Assembly: GCF_038561955.2 (NCBI RefSeq)
Contig: NZ_CP138333.2
Location: 1,178,001-1,242,000, forward strand
Direction: 5' to 3'
DNA: 64,000 nucleotides
Source of the DNA: Salinicoccus sp. Bachu38
GTDB taxonomy: Bacteria; Bacillota; Bacilli; Staphylococcales; Salinicoccaceae
Position 1 is the stretch's first letter. Each line of letters begins with the position of its first letter. Under the pieces are notes generated by a model, which worked only from the letters and a program-made list of their open reading frames with translations, did no database searches and had not been told where the DNA came from. Position numbers and translations under genes: made by a program. Below are positions 60,260-64,000 of the stretch, in pieces.

Positions 60260-61173
60260 TGATCTATACCGTTACATTCAATCCCTCCGTGGATTATATC
60301 GTACGCCTGGATGAGCTTGAAATTGGAGGTCTGAACCGAACAGGGGACACTGCCAAATATGCCGGAGGCAAAGGAATCAATGTTTCAAGGATTCTGAGTG
60401 CGCTCGAAGTGCCGTCAACCGCACTCGGTTTTGCCGGCGGATTCACTGGAAGTTTCATAGAAGAGACCCTTCAAAGCCAGGGAATCCACCATGACTTCAT
60501 CAAAGTTTCAGGAGATACACGTATAAATATCAAATTGAAAACCGGTGAAGAGACGGAAATCAACGCCGCAGGACCAATGATCGACACCTCTGATATCGAT
60601 AGGCTGAAAGACCAGCTTTCATCGCTTACACCCGAAGACCATGTCGTATTCGCAGGGAGTGTTCCATCGGGCCATGACAGCTTGTACGAGACACTGGCGC
60701 AGCTCCTCGACAGCAAAGGAATCGAGTTCACCATCGATGCCGAAGGCGACAAGCTGACATCGACACTCAAACACAAGCCATACCTGATCAAGCCGAACCT
60801 GTTTGAACTTGAAGGCATCACCGGCAAAAAGCCATCGACCAAAACCGAGATGATCGAGGCGGCAACCGAGCTGCTTGATTTTGGCGCAAAGAACATTCTG
60901 CTCACACTTGGCAGCGATGGTGCGCTATTCATCAATTCGGAGCATACGTACTATGTTCCGTCGCCGGAAGGAATATTAAAAAATTCGGTAGGGGCCGGGG
61001 ACTCCACTGTTGCCGGTTTCATTAGCAGAAAAGGGCACCCCGTTACCGAACAGCTCAAATATGCCATTGCATGCGGCAGCGCCACGGCGTTCAGTGATGA
61101 TCTCGCCACCCGTGATGCCATAGAAGCATTGCTTGACCAGATAGAAATCCAAACGATAGAAGAGGTGAAATGA
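60259..61173 (+). CDS. fruK: 1-phosphofructokinase
   Basis: FruK phosphorylates fructose 1-phosphate to fructose 1,6-bisphosphate. The 304-residue PfkB-family enzyme shows MIYTVTFNPSVDYIVRLDEL, the GGKGINVSRIL motif (near residue 36), VFAGSVPSG, LIKPNLFELEGI and the catalytic motif NSVGAGDSTVAGFI (near 242, Asp base). It overlaps fruR by one base and fruA by 4 bases, so the three genes are translated from one message. Confidence 0.96.
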   Translation: MIYTVTFNPSVDYIVRLDELEIGGLNRTGDTAKYAGGKGINVSRILSALEVPSTALGFAGGFTGSFIEETLQSQGIHHDFIKVSGDTRINIKLKTGEETEINAAGPMIDTSDIDRLKDQLSSLTPEDHVVFAGSVPSGHDSLYETLAQLLDSKGIEFTIDAEGDKLTSTLKHKPYLIKPNLFELEGITGKKPSTKTEMIEAATELLDFGAKNILLTLGSDGALFINSEHTYYVPSPEGILKNSVGAGDSTVAGFISRKGHPVTEQLKYAIACGSATAFSDDLATRDAIEALLDQIEIQTIEEVK

Positions 61174-63044
61174 TGAGAATTACAGAACTTTTGACCAAAG
61201 ACACCATCAATATGAACGTTCGTGCATCTGAAAAGGAAGCAGTCATCACTGAACTGGTGGAAGGGCTCCATGATGCAGGAAAGATCTCCGAAAAGGATAA
61301 GTTCCAGGAAGCCATCCACAGACGGGAATCACAGAGTACGACAGGCGTGGGTGACGGTATCGCAATACCGCACGCACAGACGGCTGAAGTGCTCGAACCC
61401 GCCATCATGTTCGGACGCAGCCAGGAAGGCATCGACTACGCTTCCATGGACGGGCAGCCGGCATATCTGTTCTTCATGATTGCCGCGCCTGAAGGCCAGG
61501 CAACCACCCATCTGGATGCGCTGGCGAAGCTGTCCACCATACTGATGAATGACGATGCAAAAAACCAGCTGATGAATGCATCTACAAAAGAGGAAGTCAT
61601 CGATACGATTGATGCATTCGACGACTCCGAGCCGACGGAAGATGCAGTTTCGGAACCATCCGACCGGCCATTCATTCTGGGTGTTACAGCCTGTCCCACA
61701 GGGATTGCGCACACCTATATGGCAGCCGATGCACTGAAGAAGAAGGCAGGCGAAATGGGATACGACATCAAAGTCGAAACGAACGGTTCTGCAGGCGTGA
61801 AAAATGAACTTACTGATGAAGATATCGCTCGGGCTGCAGGCATCATCGTCGCAGCAGATACGAATGTCCAGATGGGACGCTTTGATGGCAAGAATGTCGT
61901 CGAAGCACCTGTGGCAGACGGCATCAAACGCCCTGATGAACTGATCAGCCAGGCTCTCGATACTTCAAGGACACCATACCGTGCAGAACAGTCCAAAAAA
62001 CAGATGGAAGGAGAGAAGGGTGCCAAAGGCAAGCCTTCCATCTACAAGCATCTGATGAACGGGGTCTCCAACATGTTGCCGTTCGTTGTTGCCGGAGGTA
62101 TACTGATTGCAATCAGCTTCATGTTCGGCATCCACTCCGCCGATCCGGATCACGCACAGTATAATCCACTTGCAGAGATGATCAACTTCATCGGCAACAA
62201 TGCCTTCCAGCTGATGATTCCAATCCTCGCCGGCTTCATCGCAATGAGCATCGCGGACAGACCTGGGCTTGCTCCCGGTATGATCGGTGGACTCATGGCA
62301 TCGACGATGGGCTCCGGTTTCCTTGGCGGCCTGATTGCAGGCTTCCTCGCAGGTTACCTCATGGTAGGAATCAAGAAGCTGCTTGAAGGTCTGCCACAAG
62401 TGCTCGATGGATTGAAACCAGTATTGCTCTATCCGCTGATTGGCGTATTCCTAACAGGTATCATCATGTACTATATCGTCGATCCCCCGGCTACAGCACT
62501 CAACGACTGGATGAATACGACGCTCAGCAATATGAGCGGCAGCAACATCATCCTTCTCGGGGCGATCGTTGGCGGCATGATGGCCATCGATATGGGTGGC
62601 CCAATCAACAAGGCGGCCTACGCCTTCGGCATCGCAGCACTGTCTGCGAACAATCCTGAACCGATCACCGCAGCAATGATCGGCGGCATGGTTCCGCCAC
62701 TCGCTATTGCAGTCGCAACAATGGTATTCAGAAACAGGTTCACACAGGTGGAAAGATCTTCCGGTCCAACCAACCTGATCATGGGTGCGTCCTTCATCAC
62801 TGAAGGTGCCATTCCTTTCGCAGCCGCCGACCCGCTTCGGGTCATCCCGTCCATGGTCATCGGCTCCGCAACAGCAGGCGCCCTTGCCATGGCATTCGCA
62901 ACAACGATCAATGCACCGCATGGCGGGCTGTTCGTTGCACTGACGATTGGAGAAGGCAGACTCATGTTCCTGCTCTCACTTCTCATAGGTACACTCATTA
63001 GTGCAGTACTGCTTGGACTGTTGAAAAAGCCGATTAGACAATAA
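61170..63044 (+). CDS. fruA: PTS fructose-specific EIIABC transporter
   Basis: FruA imports fructose and releases fructose 1-phosphate. The 624-residue protein has EIIA (about 1-150, phospho-His in GDGIAIPHAQ, residue 68), EIIB (about 167-265, phospho-Cys in GVTACPTGIAHTYMAADAL, residue 175) and a membrane EIIC domain (about 295-620, with HLMNGVSNMLPFVVAGGILI and GAIVGGMMAIDMGGPINKAA). All active residues are present. GAGGTG precedes the paired ATGs at 61170 and 61173. A strong bidirectional terminator follows. Confidence 0.96.
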   Translation: MMRITELLTKDTINMNVRASEKEAVITELVEGLHDAGKISEKDKFQEAIHRRESQSTTGVGDGIAIPHAQTAEVLEPAIMFGRSQEGIDYASMDGQPAYLFFMIAAPEGQATTHLDALAKLSTILMNDDAKNQLMNASTKEEVIDTIDAFDDSEPTEDAVSEPSDRPFILGVTACPTGIAHTYMAADALKKKAGEMGYDIKVETNGSAGVKNELTDEDIARAAGIIVAADTNVQMGRFDGKNVVEAPVADGIKRPDELISQALDTSRTPYRAEQSKKQMEGEKGAKGKPSIYKHLMNGVSNMLPFVVAGGILIAISFMFGIHSADPDHAQYNPLAEMINFIGNNAFQLMIPILAGFIAMSIADRPGLAPGMIGGLMASTMGSGFLGGLIAGFLAGYLMVGIKKLLEGLPQVLDGLKPVLLYPLIGVFLTGIIMYYIVDPPATALNDWMNTTLSNMSGSNIILLGAIVGGMMAIDMGGPINKAAYAFGIAALSANNPEPITAAMIGGMVPPLAIAVATMVFRNRFTQVERSSGPTNLIMGASFITEGAIPFAAADPLRVIPSMVIGSATAGALAMAFATTINAPHGGLFVALTIGEGRLMFLLSLLIGTLISAVLLGLLKKPIRQ

Positions 63045-63092
63045 AACAAAGAAGTCCCACATGAAATTGATTTCATGTGGGACTTCTTTGTT
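63045..63092. terminator. Bidirectional terminator with a 23-bp perfect stem
   Basis: A perfect inverted repeat of 23 bp per arm (begins AACAAAGAAGTCCCACATG) with a 2-base loop lies between converging genes fruA and the small minus-strand gene. Its outer ends TTTGTT can serve as weak T tracts on either strand. Confidence 0.85.
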
Positions 63093-63106
63093 AATTAAAT
63101 ATCCTA

Positions 63107-63298
63107 TCATCTTCCAGTGGTAAACAGTCTGACGATGAAGCCCAGAAGCGCTACAACAGTAACTGCACCGAGGCCTGCAAGTGCAATAATCTGCAACACA
63201 CTCGCTGTATTGTTGACTGCGATATTATAGGCTCCACTAATTAAGACGATAAGTGCTACAGCAACCAATAAATAGAGTATTGTGCTGTTATTTCTCAT
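63107..63298 (-). CDS. Small two-helix membrane protein, unknown function
   Basis: The 63-residue minus-strand product has two hydrophobic helices (about residues 7-25, ILYLLVAVALIVLISGAYN, and 36-57) joined by NNTAS, and ends RLFTTGR. ATG 63298 is chosen because AAGGAG lies 7 bases upstream; the frame could extend 9 codons to 63325. I do not recognise a family. It is a monocistronic gene between the fructose operon terminator and the divergent copper ATPase. Confidence 0.7.
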   Translation of the reverse strand: MRNNSTILYLLVAVALIVLISGAYNIAVNNTASVLQIIALAGLGAVTVVALLGFIVRLFTTGR

Positions 63299-63433
63299 AT
63301 TAAAACTCCTTATAGGAATAGACATCGTTGCTCCTGATAGTCATTCCACTCTAACATACGGCACCTTTTCCTGAAAAATTCATATGCCATGTTCATTCAA
63401 ATGATTTTTATTTTCGTCTGATGAGCATTGATT

Positions 63434-63463
63434 TTGTTTATTTATACCCTGCCGGGGTATAAT
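63434..63463 (+). promoter_or_regulatory. Promoter with CsoR-like copper operator before the P-type ATPase
   Basis: A perfect inverted repeat TATACCC, five bases, GGGTATA (63443-63461) overlaps the -10 box TATAAT (63458-63463). A weak -35 TTGTTT is at 63434-63439. CsoR-type copper repressors bind such G/C-cored TACCC...GGGTA palindromes; CueR or CopY sites look different. Confidence 0.72.
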
Positions 63464-63495
63464 TTAGATGAAATGATATATCAGGGAGTGATAGG

Positions 63496-64000
63496 ATGAT
63501 CCACACCAAAAATGGACAGCATAATCATAATGACCACGAAAAACATCATGGGTCCCATGACAAGGATCACAGCAACCATGGTCATGCGGGGCATGACCAC
63601 CATGGAGACATGGTGCAGGAGTTCCGAAACAAGTTTTTCATCATATTGATATTCACCATTCCCATCATGCTTCTGTCACCAATGATTCAGAACTTCATGG
63701 GAGTGGATTGGCGTTTCACAGGTGATATCTATATTCTGGCTGCATTGTCCACCTTCGTCTACTTCTATGGCGGCTGGCCATTCATCAAGGGTGCTGTCGA
63801 TGAACTGAAGGATAGGGAGCCCGGAATGATGACCCTGATCGCCATGGCCATATCCATCGCCTTCTTCTACAGCATTGCCGTCGTATTTGGCTTTGATGGG
63901 GAACAGATCTTCTGGGAACTGGCGACACTGGTACTCATCATGCTTCTCGGCCACTGGATCGAGATGCGTTCCATCAACAATGCATCCAAAGCACTGGAGT
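63496..64000 (+). CDS. copB: Copper-type P1B ATPase, CopB-like, N-terminal part
   Basis: This is the first 168 residues of a heavy-metal P-type ATPase; the gene runs off the window. The N-terminus is histidine-rich (13 His in the first 38 residues, e.g. HNHNDHEKHH), followed by the first membrane helices and the segments YFYGGWPFIKGAVDEL, DREPGMMTLIAMAISIAF and MLLGHWIEMRS, typical of CopB copper/silver exporters. There is no CxxC metal-binding domain at the start. GGGAGTG precedes ATG 63496. The phosphorylation motif lies beyond the window, so the metal is inferred. Confidence 0.88.
   Translation, partial: MIHTKNGQHNHNDHEKHHGSHDKDHSNHGHAGHDHHGDMVQEFRNKFFIILIFTIPIMLLSPMIQNFMGVDWRFTGDIYILAALSTFVYFYGGWPFIKGAVDELKDREPGMMTLIAMAISIAFFYSIAVVFGFDGEQIFWELATLVLIMLLGHWIEMRSINNASKALE

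Overview
The window is 64 kb of chromosomal core genome from a low-to-mid G+C Gram-positive bacterium. Gene order and protein sequences match the Bacillales, and the closest pattern is Staphylococcaceae (secDF-recJ-apt-rel-dtd-lytH-hisS-aspS). The G+C looks near 50 percent by eye and many proteins are rich in Asp and Glu, which is higher than Staphylococcus and fits a halotolerant relative such as Salinicoccus; this genus guess is inference. I see no rRNA, tRNA, CRISPR array, insertion sequence or prophage. The genes are intact; the last one runs off the end of the window.

Layout. 1-12260: protein export (secDF), DNA repair (recJ), purine salvage (apt), stringent response (rel), D-aminoacyl-tRNA deacylase, cell-wall amidase lytH, then a T-box-controlled hisS-aspS operon and the 6S RNA gene. 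12260-21535: rarA and cymR, then a block that breaks the usual cymR-iscS neighbourhood: ubiB-type kinase and aspartokinase on the minus strand, hom-thrC-thrB on the plus strand, and a luciferase-like monooxygenase. 21682-34805: iscS-mnmA-TPR-recD2, a T-box and alaS, the ireB-ruvX-yrzB group, mltG, trmR-udk, greA-mtnN and a 32-residue membrane peptide. 34884-43429: a compact yqeG-yqeH-aroE-yhbY-nadD-yqeK-rsfS-yqeM ribosome-assembly and NAD operon, the comEA-EB-EC DNA uptake operon, and a minus-strand yqzM. 43522-56885: holA, rpsT, lepA, hemW, the CIRCE-controlled hrcA-grpE-dnaK-dnaJ heat-shock operon, prmA-rsmE-mtaB, deoC and rpsU. 57003-64000: an nfeD-floA membrane microdomain operon with an unfamiliar 223-residue partner, a fruR-fruK-fruA fructose operon, a small membrane protein, and the start of a copper-type P1B ATPase.

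Regulatory signals that can be read directly are two T-box leaders, 6S RNA, a CIRCE operator, three contiguous 10-bp direct repeats before fruR, a CsoR-like palindrome over the copper ATPase promoter, several near-consensus sigma-A promoters and about seventeen intrinsic terminators. Several genes start with TTG or GTG, and the ribosome binding site decides those starts.

I found no clear new multi-gene system. The best leads are the floA-linked 223-residue protein, three very small membrane proteins (one of them YqzM-like), a hisS-aspS T-box whose specifier loop contains overlapping Asp and His codons, trmR without the usual neighbouring hydroxylase genes, and the fruR operator array.
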